From Oscillospiraceae bacterium (GTDB lineage Bacteria; Bacillota; Clostridia; Oscillospirales; Oscillospiraceae): DNA of 64,000 nt. The notes under the pieces are model-generated. The model was not told the origin of the DNA and did no database searches. It saw only the letters and a program-made list of their open reading frames with translations. The stretch lies in the NCBI GenBank assembly GCA_017482385.1, contig JAFUNI010000012.1:1-64000 (forward strand). Direction: 5' to 3'. Below, in pieces: positions 42,062 to 50,501 of this stretch. The position numbers and the translations under genes are program-made. Each line of letters opens with the position of its first letter. Within the stretch, counting starts at the first letter, position 1.

Positions 42062-43249
42062 TTACGCTTTTGGGCAGTCCTCTAACAGCTGCATACATTT
42101 GGCCAGCATGCGCATCACGTGGAAGGGGCCTTTATAGGTGTGGCCCTTGCAGGCGGGCTCTGTGGGCAAGCCGTCCCGGCGCAGGTAGCCGAACCATTCG
42201 CCGTATTCTCTGTCCGAGAAATGGGCAAAGGCATACTCGCTGACCTGATTGAAAATATCCCAATACTTTTTATCGTTCGTAATGCGATAGAGCATCAAGG
42301 AAGCAATCATAGCCTCGTTGTGGGGCCACCATAGCTTCATATCGTGCTCATAGGCCTCAACAGGCAGGCCCAAAATATCCTTAAAGTACAAGATACCGCC
42401 GTATTCCTTGTCCCAGCCCAGAGCAAAGGCATCATCAAACACCTGTGCGGCAAATTTTATAAGGGCAGCATCCTGTCTGCGTTCCGCCTCTTCCAGCAAA
42501 AACCAGGCGCACTCAATATCGTGCCCGGGATTGATCACTCTGCAGGTGGCTGTGTTCAAAATCACGCTGTTATCCTCCGCGTTGATGTTTTCAAACATGG
42601 CCTTGTATTCCGGCTTATAAAAGCACTGAATGTCCTTGATCAAATCTGTGATAATCCCATCATAATAGGAAAACCGCTCCTGATCCGCATCCCGCATAAT
42701 GGATGCCACATTCATGAGGATCATAGGATTGGCAAGGGTTTTGGTGTTGCGGGTTTCTGCGTAGCTTTTGGGTGTGATCTTATAGGGATCTGTCTGCGGG
42801 TCTTTGTACATCCCATACACAAAGTCAAAATACTTTTGGGCAGTTTTCAGATAGGCGCTGTCCTTGGTTGCCATATAGTATTCCGCATTTGCCATGATGT
42901 AAAAGGTTTCAGAGAACCAATAGCGGCGTTTCCGCAAGGGGCGGCCATCCCGGGTGACCGTAAAGAACATACGGCCATCGCTGTCTATACAATGCTCTGC
43001 AGCAAAATCGATGCAGCTTTTGGCAAAGTTCAGATATTCTTCTTTTTGATCGATGTGATTGTAGATATAAGAGAACATCCAGCCTGCACGGCCCTGCATC
43101 CAGACACTTTTATCCTCGGAATAGACCTTTCCTTCCCGGTCAAGGCAGTTGATAATGCCGCCGTGTTCCCGGTCCTGGGCATTTGTAAGCCAAAAGGGGA
43201 TGCAGGAGTCCATCAGTTCGCTTTTCAGTTTGTTATATAACTCTTTCAT
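42062..43249 (-). CDS. AGE-family sugar epimerase/isomerase
   Basis: 395 residues forming an (alpha/alpha)6 barrel of the N-acylglucosamine 2-epimerase family. Family segments are DREHGGIINCLDREGKVY, KSVWMQGRAGWMFSYIYN, RYWFSETFYIMANAEYY, NPGHDIECAWFLLEEA, WDKEYGGILYF, KLWWPHNEAMIASLM and DREYGEWFGYL. The paired His residues used for proton transfer (in NPGHDIE and WWPHNE) are present. Possible substrates include N-acetylglucosamine/N-acetylmannosamine, mannose or cellobiose; sequence does not decide. Last gene of a three-gene operon with a glycosidase. Confidence 0.9.
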   Translation of the reverse strand: MKELYNKLKSELMDSCIPFWLTNAQDREHGGIINCLDREGKVYSEDKSVWMQGRAGWMFSYIYNHIDQKEEYLNFAKSCIDFAAEHCIDSDGRMFFTVTRDGRPLRKRRYWFSETFYIMANAEYYMATKDSAYLKTAQKYFDFVYGMYKDPQTDPYKITPKSYAETRNTKTLANPMILMNVASIMRDADQERFSYYDGIITDLIKDIQCFYKPEYKAMFENINAEDNSVILNTATCRVINPGHDIECAWFLLEEAERRQDAALIKFAAQVFDDAFALGWDKEYGGILYFKDILGLPVEAYEHDMKLWWPHNEAMIASLMLYRITNDKKYWDIFNQVSEYAFAHFSDREYGEWFGYLRRDGLPTEPACKGHTYKGPFHVMRMLAKCMQLLEDCPKA

Positions 43250-43258
43250 AGCGGCACC

Positions 43259-44713
43259 TCACAGATTGGCAAAATTCACGCAAGGATATTGCGCTACCTG
43301 CTCTACCATTTCCATTGCATCACGATTGGGCGTCCAAAGCATTTCCGCGTACAGCGCCACCGGGAATGTGATTTGATTGCCCAGCATAGCATCTTCAACC
43401 AGCGCCTCCACAATGGTATCTTCCTTACCAAAACGGGCAACCGTGGCAATGATTTGGCGGACATAGTCTGCATTTTTTAACCAACTTGCCTGCTGGAGCT
43501 TCCAGGCCCTGTCCTTTTTCATCTGCCGCCGCTTGATATAGTTGCCGGTTCTTTCACCCAGGATATAGGGCGCAGTAAAATGTTCAAAGGTTCCCCAGTC
43601 TAAGTTCAGCATACCCTTTAAGACCGCGCCCCATTTTTCCTCATCACCCCGCAGCTTTAGCGTCTGCTCGGTAATAGCGAGGGTTTCGGCAAAGCCCTCC
43701 ACATGGTCGGCAAGATAATTATAGGGGAAGCTGCCGCAATCCTCCCAAACAATATGGATCCGCTTGTCCACCTTCTTTAAGTGCTCCAATTTTTCCCGCA
43801 CAGAGGTCGCGTGCAGGCCAAATTGAATTTGCAGATCGGGATACTTCTCAAAAAGGCTTGCCGAAATATCGTTTACCAGCTCCGTGACGATCTGGGCAAC
43901 GGGTTTTCCGCCAATTTCCGACACGCTGTGCTCGGTAAAGGTCTGGAAATAGATGCCGTCCGCGCCGGTGTGGCTATACTCTTTTTCGTAGGTCTTCAAG
44001 ACCCGCTCTTTGATTTCCGCGATCAATTGGTCACCAAAGCGGTCCAGAACATTTTTACAATTGGAGGTATCCCAGCCCCAGGCAAAGCCCCAGATCACCT
44101 TAATATTCAGGCTGTGGGCATAGTCCACCACATCCTTTGCATTCAGCGGCGCCACATCATTCCAGATGATGATCTCGTTCAGCCGCAGCTTTGCCATATT
44201 CTCAAAGAACTTCCGGTAATCGTAAATAACATGACCCCAAGTCCAGATAGCCCGGCGCTTAATGGCAGGGGCAGCGGTGATTTTCCAGGGGTTCAGCTCT
44301 TTTTCAAAGGGCATATCAAAGATGCTTTCGCCCCAAATGTTCTTATCCACATAGACCGGGCCACCAAGGTATTTATTGCAGAAATCCATGCAGCCGTACA
44401 AAACACCTGCTGCATCATAACCGACGATCACCAGCATTTGGTTTTCTTCCCCAAATGCGCTGTTGCCCACATAAATGGAGTAGCCCTCTTTTTCTGCCGG
44501 CATATCGGTCTTGCATTTGGTAAGGAACGGGGCAGTGGCCTTTCCCACAAAAATGATATTGTTGTTTTCCAGTTCTTCTTTGGTTACTTCCTCAGCAGAT
44601 TTTATGGGCAGAACATAGGAAACACCGCCGGCGATCACAGCATACAACTGATTGACCGCTGTCTTTTCCAGCCCCTCGTAGGAATCCGTTAAAAACATCC
44701 ATCGTTTTGCCAT
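43259..44713 (-). CDS. putative glycoside hydrolase (GH67N/GH20b-like domain plus TIM barrel)
   Basis: 484 residues, no signal peptide. Residues about 50-120 (IIFVGKATAPFL ... LVIVGYDAAGVLYGCMDFCNKYLGG) match the small alpha/beta domain that precedes the barrel in GH67, GH20 and GH84 enzymes. From about 145 a TIM barrel follows (IKRRAIWTWGHVIYDYRKFFENMAKLRLNEIIIWN, IKVIWGFAWGWD, DGIYFQTFTEHS, HIVWEDCGSFPYNY). Acidic residues in FTEHS and WEDCG are candidates for catalysis. Being cytoplasmic it should cleave imported glycosides, with the epimerase acting on the released sugar. The exact GH family is not certain. Confidence 0.65.
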   Translation of the reverse strand: MAKRWMFLTDSYEGLEKTAVNQLYAVIAGGVSYVLPIKSAEEVTKEELENNNIIFVGKATAPFLTKCKTDMPAEKEGYSIYVGNSAFGEENQMLVIVGYDAAGVLYGCMDFCNKYLGGPVYVDKNIWGESIFDMPFEKELNPWKITAAPAIKRRAIWTWGHVIYDYRKFFENMAKLRLNEIIIWNDVAPLNAKDVVDYAHSLNIKVIWGFAWGWDTSNCKNVLDRFGDQLIAEIKERVLKTYEKEYSHTGADGIYFQTFTEHSVSEIGGKPVAQIVTELVNDISASLFEKYPDLQIQFGLHATSVREKLEHLKKVDKRIHIVWEDCGSFPYNYLADHVEGFAETLAITEQTLKLRGDEEKWGAVLKGMLNLDWGTFEHFTAPYILGERTGNYIKRRQMKKDRAWKLQQASWLKNADYVRQIIATVARFGKEDTIVEALVEDAMLGNQITFPVALYAEMLWTPNRDAMEMVEQVAQYPCVNFANL

Positions 44714-44728
44714 TTTATTGTCCCCCTA

Positions 44729-45559
44729 TTATATCTCGATTTCTATACCGTCGTAGGCAACCTCAATTCCGGTACCGGCAAAGATTTCTTCCACTTTTTC
44801 GTGGTATTCGGATTTGTTGTGGGTTATGTGGGTTACCACAAAGCGGGTACGGGCATCCGCAATACCAAGCTGCTGCAATTCCGTTTTGAGGAGTTTGTTT
44901 TCCTCGTAACCCATGTGATAGATATACGTTTTCGCCGGAGCATAACCAAAGGTACCGTCCATGACAACAAGGTCAAAGATTTTCCCCAGGCTTTGCAGAT
45001 AGGTAAGCATCTCCTCAGTAGGATAGCCGCTGTCCACAAGATAAAGAATGCGCTTATCCCCTTGTTCGATGATATAATTCAAGCTTCCCAGCTCCGGGGA
45101 ATGCAAAGCTTTGAGGGGCGTAACTGCATATTCGCCGATGCTGACTGTTTTCTGCGGCGCAAGGGCAACAAACTGAATATGTTCCCGGATGGGTTCCGGA
45201 ATGTTTACGGCATCACAAATTCGCTCCAGGTTAGCCGGCCCGTAAAAATAAACATCCTGATATTTCAAGTTGTGGGCGGCAAAGCCACCGCGATCAGACA
45301 GCAGCTGCGGCACATAATGGTCTCTGTGGGAATGGGTGATCAGGACATTTTGCAATTGCCCCAGATTCACGCCGAAACGCAAACAATGAGCATTTGTGTC
45401 AGCAGGAAAATCGATCAGCAAATCGTCATTTATGATGGATTGCGAAAGGGATCTTAAGCTTTTTCCGCCCATTTTCCGGGCTGTTTCACAATGCTCACAG
45501 GAGCAAAAGGGGGCAGGAAATCCCTCGCCACCGCCACTGCCTAAAATTCTGATTTTCAT
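44729..45559 (-). CDS. metallo-beta-lactamase-fold hydrolase, PhnP-like
   Basis: 276 residues. N-terminal MKIRILGSGGGEGFPAPFCSCEHCETARK has the PhnP-type cysteine-bearing loop. The metal site is THSHRDH, with further ligands in LHSPELG, LVDSG and THITHNKSEYHEK. PhnP enzymes are phosphodiesterases acting on cyclic sugar phosphates. Here no phosphonate genes are nearby. First gene of the operon opposite an AraC regulator, so it likely processes an intermediate of the same sugar pathway. Substrate unknown. Confidence 0.82.
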   Translation of the reverse strand: MKIRILGSGGGEGFPAPFCSCEHCETARKMGGKSLRSLSQSIINDDLLIDFPADTNAHCLRFGVNLGQLQNVLITHSHRDHYVPQLLSDRGGFAAHNLKYQDVYFYGPANLERICDAVNIPEPIREHIQFVALAPQKTVSIGEYAVTPLKALHSPELGSLNYIIEQGDKRILYLVDSGYPTEEMLTYLQSLGKIFDLVVMDGTFGYAPAKTYIYHMGYEENKLLKTELQQLGIADARTRFVVTHITHNKSEYHEKVEEIFAGTGIEVAYDGIEIEI

Positions 45560-45674
45560 AAGAACACCTCCGGCAAAATAATGGTCTCTTCCAATTATTA
45601 GAATACACCTTTTATATCCATAATACCATATCCGAATATCTTAGAAATTATATCATTTTTTGTCTTTTCAAATG

Positions 45675-45702
45675 TTGACATCTTCGCCCGTTGTGATAGA
45701 AT
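45675..45702 (+). promoter_or_regulatory. promoter of the AraC gene, implying a leaderless mRNA
   Basis: -35 TTGACA (45675-45680), 16-bp spacer, -10 TAGAAT (45697-45702). The start codon begins only six bases after the -10 box, where transcription itself should begin, and no Shine-Dalgarno sequence is present. Confidence 0.6.
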
Positions 45703-45708
45703 GTAACT

Positions 45709-46587
45709 ATGAAATACATAATTCAAAACAACGATCAGCGCATTTTTCAAAACAGGTTCTACGACTTTGAAACCAAAGCGTTGCTTTCCCCCATTGAAAC
45801 GCAAAACTATACCATCATTCAAGTTGCGGAATCCTATTATACCCACGACTTTTTCATTGACAATCACCAACAGTTCTGTGATTTGGAGCTGACCTTTTCC
45901 CATATAAACGGCCTGCTGTGCGCGGCAAATGAGGTATGGGAAACCGTCGATAAGCACGGACTCCATCTTGCCTTTCACGGTGAAATCCACGCACTGAAAA
46001 GTCGCAGAAGCGCACGGTTTCAAACCCTTGCCATCAATTTCAAAGACGGGCCTTGTATGCCCCTGCTCCGGGCCATACAGGCAAAGGGTCAACGCACCTT
46101 TTGTATGCCGGAAATTTTCGGATACCTGACCGACATCATATCCGAATTTATGCGGTCGGATGGGCCATTTCTGGAAAACAACTTAGACTGCCTGATCACC
46201 GCGGTTTTGGTGAAGATTGCCCGGTGGGGAACGGACGAGCCCCTTGCCGAGATCTCGTCATACGACGATAAGGTATCCGCCATGAAGCAGTATATCGACA
46301 CACGCTTTCTGCAGCTTTGCTCTTTGGAGGAAATGGCGTATTCTTTTGGGTATACCTATAGCCATATCTCCAAGGTTTTCAAAAAAGCATACGGGGTAAC
46401 CCCCAGCGACTATCTGCAGAAAAAGAAAGCAGAGTATGCCTGCAGCCTGCTGAAAGAAGGGGCAAAGCTGGAAGAAATTGCGGTGGTTTTAGGCTATTCC
46501 ACAACATTCAACTTCAGCAGAGCCTTCAAAAACCAGCTTGGCCTTTCCCCCAGCGCCTATCGAAAACAAAACAAACAAGCGAGGTGA
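45709..46587 (+). CDS. AraC-family transcriptional regulator
   Basis: 292 residues. An N-terminal cupin-like sensor (about 20-150) is followed by two helix-turn-helix motifs (LQLCSLEEMAYSFGYTYSHISKVFKKAYG and LEEIAVVLGYSTTFNFSRAFKNQLG, ending LSPSAYRK). Divergent from the metallohydrolase-glycosidase-epimerase operon, which it probably activates in response to a sugar. Its stop codon lies inside the terminator stem. The mRNA appears leaderless. Confidence 0.9.
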   Translation: MKYIIQNNDQRIFQNRFYDFETKALLSPIETQNYTIIQVAESYYTHDFFIDNHQQFCDLELTFSHINGLLCAANEVWETVDKHGLHLAFHGEIHALKSRRSARFQTLAINFKDGPCMPLLRAIQAKGQRTFCMPEIFGYLTDIISEFMRSDGPFLENNLDCLITAVLVKIARWGTDEPLAEISSYDDKVSAMKQYIDTRFLQLCSLEEMAYSFGYTYSHISKVFKKAYGVTPSDYLQKKKAEYACSLLKEGAKLEEIAVVLGYSTTFNFSRAFKNQLGLSPSAYRKQNKQAR

Positions 46588-46603
46588 AATTCACCTCGCT
46601 TTT
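46577..46603 (+). terminator. terminator of the AraC gene
   Basis: AAGCGAGGTGAA / TTCACCTCGCTT stem, followed by TTGC. The same stem recurs after the GDPD gene (49074). A fragment of the TTACGCTGTGAGTCTGTAAAC leader repeat follows at 46614-46651. Confidence 0.75.
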
Positions 46604-46657
46604 GCTTTCCTATTACGCTGTGAGTCTGTAAACAGGAGAAATTTATACTTCTTCTGT

Positions 46658-47410
46658 TTACAACAATTTTACCCTGTCGCTGTATGCAGCAAAATACTGT
46701 GCCTGGTCGTTCTCGCTGATCAAGATGTCTACATCCTCCAGTTTACACTGCTTGAAAGGCGCCTTGCCGCCAAACTTAGCGCTATCACAAAGCAGCACTT
46801 TTTTCGCTGCGTTTTTTAGCATGGCATTCCTTACCACCACTTCCTCCGGCGAACAATCGGTAACCGCTCCATTCTCTGACACAGTCTTCACCGAAAAAAA
46901 CGCAACATCTGCATAGATATTTTGAAATGTCCTCTGTGCATCACCACCGATCAGACAGTTTCGGTTTTCGTCACTCAAAAAGCCGCCAGAGGAGATGAGC
47001 CTGATTTTAGAGTTAGACAACAGCATCATAATTTCGATATTGTTTGTCACCACTGTGAGCGAACTGCGGTCTATGAGCTCTCCGGCAAGATAAAAGGCAG
47101 TAGAGGATTGGTCAAGAAAAATAATATCGCCGTCCTTTATCAATGCGGCGGCCTTTTGGGCAATTTCCCGTTTGGCGTTTACATTTTGTCTGGTGCGGTG
47201 ATTAAAGGTAACGATGTTTGAATAATTGTTCTCAAGCACTGCACCTCCGTAGCTTCGTTTCACAAGCCCCTGCTGCTCCAGGGCCTTCAGATCTCTGCGA
47301 ATGCTTGATTCGCTGGCAAACAAAGTGTCGCAAAGTTGTTTGACTGACACAAAACCATTCGCAGCTTTCAGTATGCTCATTATTTCCTGTTCGCGTTCTT
47401 TATGAAACAT
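46658..47410 (-). CDS. DeoR-family transcriptional regulator
   Basis: 250 residues starting MFHKEREQEI behind AGAGGGG. N-terminal DeoR helix-turn-helix (VKQLCDTLFASESSIRRDLKALEQQGLVKRSYGGAVL). The C-terminal sugar-phosphate sensor domain contains FLDQSSTAFYLAGEL, NNIEIMMLL, SSGG and CDSAKFGG, all typical. Divergent from the HAD-GDPD pair and so the likely repressor of it, with a phosphorylated sugar as effector. Repeated TGACCG motifs lie just upstream of its start. An upstream in-frame ATG at 47464 lacks a ribosome site. Confidence 0.9.
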   Translation of the reverse strand: MFHKEREQEIMSILKAANGFVSVKQLCDTLFASESSIRRDLKALEQQGLVKRSYGGAVLENNYSNIVTFNHRTRQNVNAKREIAQKAAALIKDGDIIFLDQSSTAFYLAGELIDRSSLTVVTNNIEIMMLLSNSKIRLISSGGFLSDENRNCLIGGDAQRTFQNIYADVAFFSVKTVSENGAVTDCSPEEVVVRNAMLKNAAKKVLLCDSAKFGGKAPFKQCKLEDVDILISENDQAQYFAAYSDRVKLL

Positions 47411-47497
47411 TTTTACCCCTCTTTCTGACCGTTCTTGACCGATTTCCAAATACAAACCGAACACTTTTCATTGTATGTGCATTTTTCGCGTTAATTA

Positions 47498-47526
47498 TTG
47501 ATTTATTTTGACTGAAATATTATAAC
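47498..47526 (+). promoter_or_regulatory. promoter of the HAD-GDPD operon
   Basis: -35 TTGATT (47498-47503), 17-bp spacer, -10 TATAAC (47521-47526), followed by AAAGGAGG ahead of the ATG at 47561. Confidence 0.6.
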
Positions 47527-47560
47527 TTGATTGTGCACGATTGTAAAGGAGGAAATCAAA

Positions 47561-48280
47561 ATGTACGATTATATAAAGGTTATTGCAATGGATTTGGACG
47601 GCACGTTAACCCAGCACAAAACACCTTTAAGCGCTGAACACAGAAAGATTCTCACAAAACTTTCAAAAAAGTACAAGCTTCTTATGGTGGGTGCCGGTCA
47701 GGTGATGCGTATATTCAATCAACTTGAAGGCTTTCCTATTGATATTATAGGCAACTATGGTTTGCAATACGGTGTTTATAATTCCCAAACCAAAACAATG
47801 GATATTATAAAAGATGTAACCGTAGAATGTGATAAAGAAATTGTAACAGACAGGATAAATACATTAAGAGAAAGATACGGATACACCGAATATGCAGGAG
47901 AAACAGTGGAGTTTCATCCGTCGGGGTGTGTCACATTTCCGATTCTCGGAACAAAAGCAAAACAAGAGGACAAGCTTTCATTTGATCCGGATAGACGCAA
48001 AAGGCGTAAGATTTATGATGAAGTCGTAAACACCTTTTGCGATTACTGTGTATTTGTTGGCGGGTCTTCTTCCTTCGATATGGCACCGAAGCCCTATGAT
48101 AAATACTACGCCCTTGACCTTTATTGCAAAGAAAACGGTCTTTCCCATAACGAGGTCGTATACATCGGTGACGATTACGGCCTGGGTGGCAATGATGAAT
48201 CGGTTTATAAATCAGATTTCAACTACATAACCATTGATAACTATTTGGATTTTCCAACAGTTGTTAAACCGCTACTCTAA
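47561..48280 (+). CDS. phosphomannomutase-like HAD-family phosphatase
   Basis: 239 residues starting MYDYIKV after AAAGGAGG. HAD motif I is MDLDGTLT. The cap and C-terminal part follow the eukaryotic-type phosphomannomutase (PMM) pattern rather than plain Cof phosphatases: VEFHPSGCVTFPILG, GGSSSFDMAPKPYDKYYALD and YIGDDYGLGGNDESVY correspond to PMM segments EFRNG.., GG.ISFD and FGD...GGND. The motif I second Asp is kept. It could be a mutase or a sugar-phosphate phosphatase. It shares an operon with a glycerophosphodiesterase and is probably controlled by the divergent DeoR regulator. Confidence 0.78.
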   Translation: MYDYIKVIAMDLDGTLTQHKTPLSAEHRKILTKLSKKYKLLMVGAGQVMRIFNQLEGFPIDIIGNYGLQYGVYNSQTKTMDIIKDVTVECDKEIVTDRINTLRERYGYTEYAGETVEFHPSGCVTFPILGTKAKQEDKLSFDPDRRKRRKIYDEVVNTFCDYCVFVGGSSSFDMAPKPYDKYYALDLYCKENGLSHNEVVYIGDDYGLGGNDESVYKSDFNYITIDNYLDFPTVVKPLL

Positions 48281-48292
48281 AAGGTATATAAT

Positions 48293-49069
48293 ATGAATTA
48301 TTGGACACAAAGTGAAAAAAATATTTTTGTAGCAGCGCACAGGGGCTGGTGCAGCAAATATCCCGAAAACACTATGCTCGCCTTTCAAAAAGCCCTTGAA
48401 TTAGGTGTGGACCAAATTGAAACAGACATTAGAATTACGAAAGATAACGAGTTGGTTTTAATTCACGATGCCACTTTGGAGCGCACGACCAACGGTACGG
48501 GTAAGGTGTGCGACCATACCTTGGCCGAGTTAAAGCAGTTAGATGCGGGAAAAGGCGAACAAATACCTACGCTCAGGGAACTTTTAGAACTCGTAAAAGA
48601 CCATCCGACCATAACACTTGACCTTGAGTTTAAGGAATACCCCGTTGATGGATGGGAGGAGAAAGCCTACTATACCTGCGACAAGATTTTAGAAACAGTA
48701 GAGGAATATCAATTCGCCGAACGCTGTGTTATAAACAGTTTCAATCAAAAACTGAACGAATATGTCTTTACAAAGTACAATGGAAAATACAAGCAACATT
48801 TATTTTTTCCCGAAAGATATATGCAAATGGAAGGAAGCCAGTTGCCGTTATACAGTTTTGGCTACTGCGCTTGTGTTTTTGGAAAAGAACTGCCGATAGA
48901 AGAAATAAAACGGTTTCATACAAACACCGGTATTCGCATTTGGGGACCTGCCTCACTTAAAAATGAAAATAGCATCGATCAGGCTATAAACTTTGGCGTA
49001 GAACTTATCACCTGCAACAATCCCGACGAGGTGCTTGCAATATTGAGAAAGAAAAATCTACACAAATAA
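48293..49069 (+). CDS. glycerophosphodiester phosphodiesterase (GDPD/UgpQ-like)
   Basis: 258 residues, cytoplasmic, no signal peptide. The GDPD motifs are in order: AAHRGWCSKYPENT, ETDIRITKDNELVLIHD and LERTTNGTGKV, then LDLEFKEYP and the C-terminal ITCNNPDEVL. It hydrolyses glycerophosphodiesters to glycerol-3-phosphate plus an alcohol, needing a divalent metal bound by Glu and Asp of ETD and the HRG/HD histidines. It starts 12 bp after the HAD gene. Together they may process a phosphorylated glycoside or teichoic-acid fragment (inference). Confidence 0.88.
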   Translation: MNYWTQSEKNIFVAAHRGWCSKYPENTMLAFQKALELGVDQIETDIRITKDNELVLIHDATLERTTNGTGKVCDHTLAELKQLDAGKGEQIPTLRELLELVKDHPTITLDLEFKEYPVDGWEEKAYYTCDKILETVEEYQFAERCVINSFNQKLNEYVFTKYNGKYKQHLFFPERYMQMEGSQLPLYSFGYCACVFGKELPIEEIKRFHTNTGIRIWGPASLKNENSIDQAINFGVELITCNNPDEVLAILRKKNLHK

Positions 49070-49073
49070 CAAC

Positions 49074-49101
49074 AAGCGAGGTGAAGTTCACCTCGCTTTT
49101 T
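49074..49101 (+). terminator. terminator of the HAD-GDPD operon
   Basis: AAGCGAGGTGAA-G-TTCACCTCGCTT with a TTTTTC tail. Essentially the same stem as at 46577. A GGAAGATTTATACTG fragment of the leader repeat follows at 49121-49136. Confidence 0.8.
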
Positions 49102-49144
49102 CATATTTTTCTCTAAACAAGGAAGATTTATACTGCGCAAAAGA

Positions 49145-49175
49145 AAAACTCCTCTGCTTGATGCAGAGGAGTTTT
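49145..49175 (-). terminator. terminator of the zinc-ribbon protein gene
   Basis: AAAACTCCTCTGC / GCAGAGGAGTTTT stem; on the minus strand it ends in TTTTTCTTTT. It sits two bases beyond the stop codon at 49178. Confidence 0.8.
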
Positions 49176-49177
49176 CG

Positions 49178-49522
49178 TTATTGTTTGCCACAATGTTCAC
49201 AGGGTGTCTGCGATCTCATTTTTCCGCAGCCATCACATCTCCAGATATGGGTGGCGTGAGAATCTGCCGGAACAACAGGCGCCGTGGGGGCAAGCACAAT
49301 CTTCTTATTGTTTTCCTGCTCTTTTGCCGTAGCTTTTTTCCTTGTATAAACATCCGGCAACGCAACAACCATCAACATACCAACAACGCCAAAAACAAAG
49401 GTATACCAAAAGTATTCTGTACCCTCGTGTCCTTTTTCTTCCGCTATTTCAGAAAATTTCTTTGCTATCATATAGTCTATAATCAACCCTATAACCAAAC
49501 CCATGATATAGAAAAACCACAT
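49178..49522 (-). CDS. small membrane protein with a C-terminal zinc ribbon
   Basis: 114 residues after GAGAGGG. Two membrane spans (about 3-20 and 39-57) and a linker rich in Lys and Ala precede a rubredoxin-like zinc ribbon WRCDGCGKMRSQTPCEHCGKQ, with four cysteines as two C-x2-C knuckles. Such proteins are common in Firmicutes and have no assigned role. Single gene with a terminator. Confidence 0.65.
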   Translation of the reverse strand: MWFFYIMGLVIGLIIDYMIAKKFSEIAEEKGHEGTEYFWYTFVFGVVGMLMVVALPDVYTRKKATAKEQENNKKIVLAPTAPVVPADSHATHIWRCDGCGKMRSQTPCEHCGKQ

Positions 49523-49611
49523 GACAAATCCCTCTCTTTTTGTTGTTATATTTTTATAATATCACATACAGCATCTATTTTCAACTCATACACGAACCCC
49601 GTCTCCTACAA

Positions 49612-50361
49612 TTATTTGCCGTAGGATTTTAGTTCCCGGGGGGTGCAAAGCAGGTGCTTTTTTACCACACGGGCGAAATATTTGGGGTCATTAAACCCGC
49701 TTCTCTCCGCCGCCTGCTCAATGGGCACGCCCCGGGAGATCAGCGAACGCGCATACTCCAGCCGCAGCTGGGTGATATACTCTGTGGGGGTCTTCTGATA
49801 GTATTTCTGAAACAGCGCACGCAGGACGGTTGCGCTGATGCCGGCATTTTTGCAGATGCTGTCCGCCGAGAGGGTGCTGCTTCTGTAATTTGCATTGATG
49901 TAGGAGATGGCATTTATAAAATGCTCCGGCATTTTCCCCGTGATGGCATTGTTGCAGAGCTTGCCAAAAATGGAATACAGCTGGGCCAGCACATTGGCCT
50001 CATACCCCGGCTCTTTCTGCTTCCAAAAATCAACCGCCCGCAAAAAGGCCCGGTAAACCTCCTCGCTGTTGGCAAGGGTGTAAACCTCAGCCGCCCGGTC
50101 GCTCTCCCGGGTCTTAAAATGGATGGCTAAGATCTCATTATCGTCATATTCGGCGGTGTAGGCAACGCCCTGGGGCAGGTACAAAACCTCATTTGCACCC
50201 ACCGAATAAGTCTTATTGTCCACTTTGATCTTCGCCGTGCCCTTGATCCGAAAGGTCAGCGCCGCATAGTCCCGGGGAGCAATTTCAAAGAAATCGGCTT
50301 TCCACCCCACCTGCACCACATCAACAATTTGGAGAATCGGATTTTTGCAGTTACAAATCAT
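49612..50361 (-). CDS. AraC-family transcriptional regulator
   Basis: 249 residues. N-terminal cupin sensor (about 15-95; FRIKGTAKIKVDNKTYSVGANEVLYLPQG). C-terminal double helix-turn-helix (LSADSICKNAGISATVLRALFQKYYQ and PIEQAAERSGFNDPKYFARVVKKHL). Divergent from the two Fe-S protein genes, so the likely activator of them. A minus-strand promoter lies at 50379-50407. Confidence 0.9.
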   Translation of the reverse strand: MICNCKNPILQIVDVVQVGWKADFFEIAPRDYAALTFRIKGTAKIKVDNKTYSVGANEVLYLPQGVAYTAEYDDNEILAIHFKTRESDRAAEVYTLANSEEVYRAFLRAVDFWKQKEPGYEANVLAQLYSIFGKLCNNAITGKMPEHFINAISYINANYRSSTLSADSICKNAGISATVLRALFQKYYQKTPTEYITQLRLEYARSLISRGVPIEQAAERSGFNDPKYFARVVKKHLLCTPRELKSYGK

Positions 50362-50378
50362 CGAACCACCTCACTTGC

Positions 50379-50407
50379 ATTATAGCACCGGTTTTCCCAA
50401 GTTGCAA
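50379..50407 (-). promoter_or_regulatory. promoter of the AraC gene
   Basis: Minus-strand -35 TTGCAA (50402-50407), 17-bp spacer, -10 TATAAT (50379-50384). Confidence 0.65.
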
Positions 50408-50443
50408 CCGTTGAAAAGTCCACCTTTTTTGATAAAATGTGGG

Positions 50444-50472
50444 TTTAAGTCACAAATCCGCCACGCTATAAT
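50444..50472 (+). promoter_or_regulatory. promoter of the Fe-S protein operon
   Basis: Perfect -10 TATAAT (50467-50472) with a poor -35 TTTAAG (50444-50449) at 17 bp. This is the pattern expected of a promoter that needs an AraC-type activator. Confidence 0.55.
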
Positions 50473-50501
50473 GAAAGAAAAAAACACCGGAGGTCATTCA
50501 A

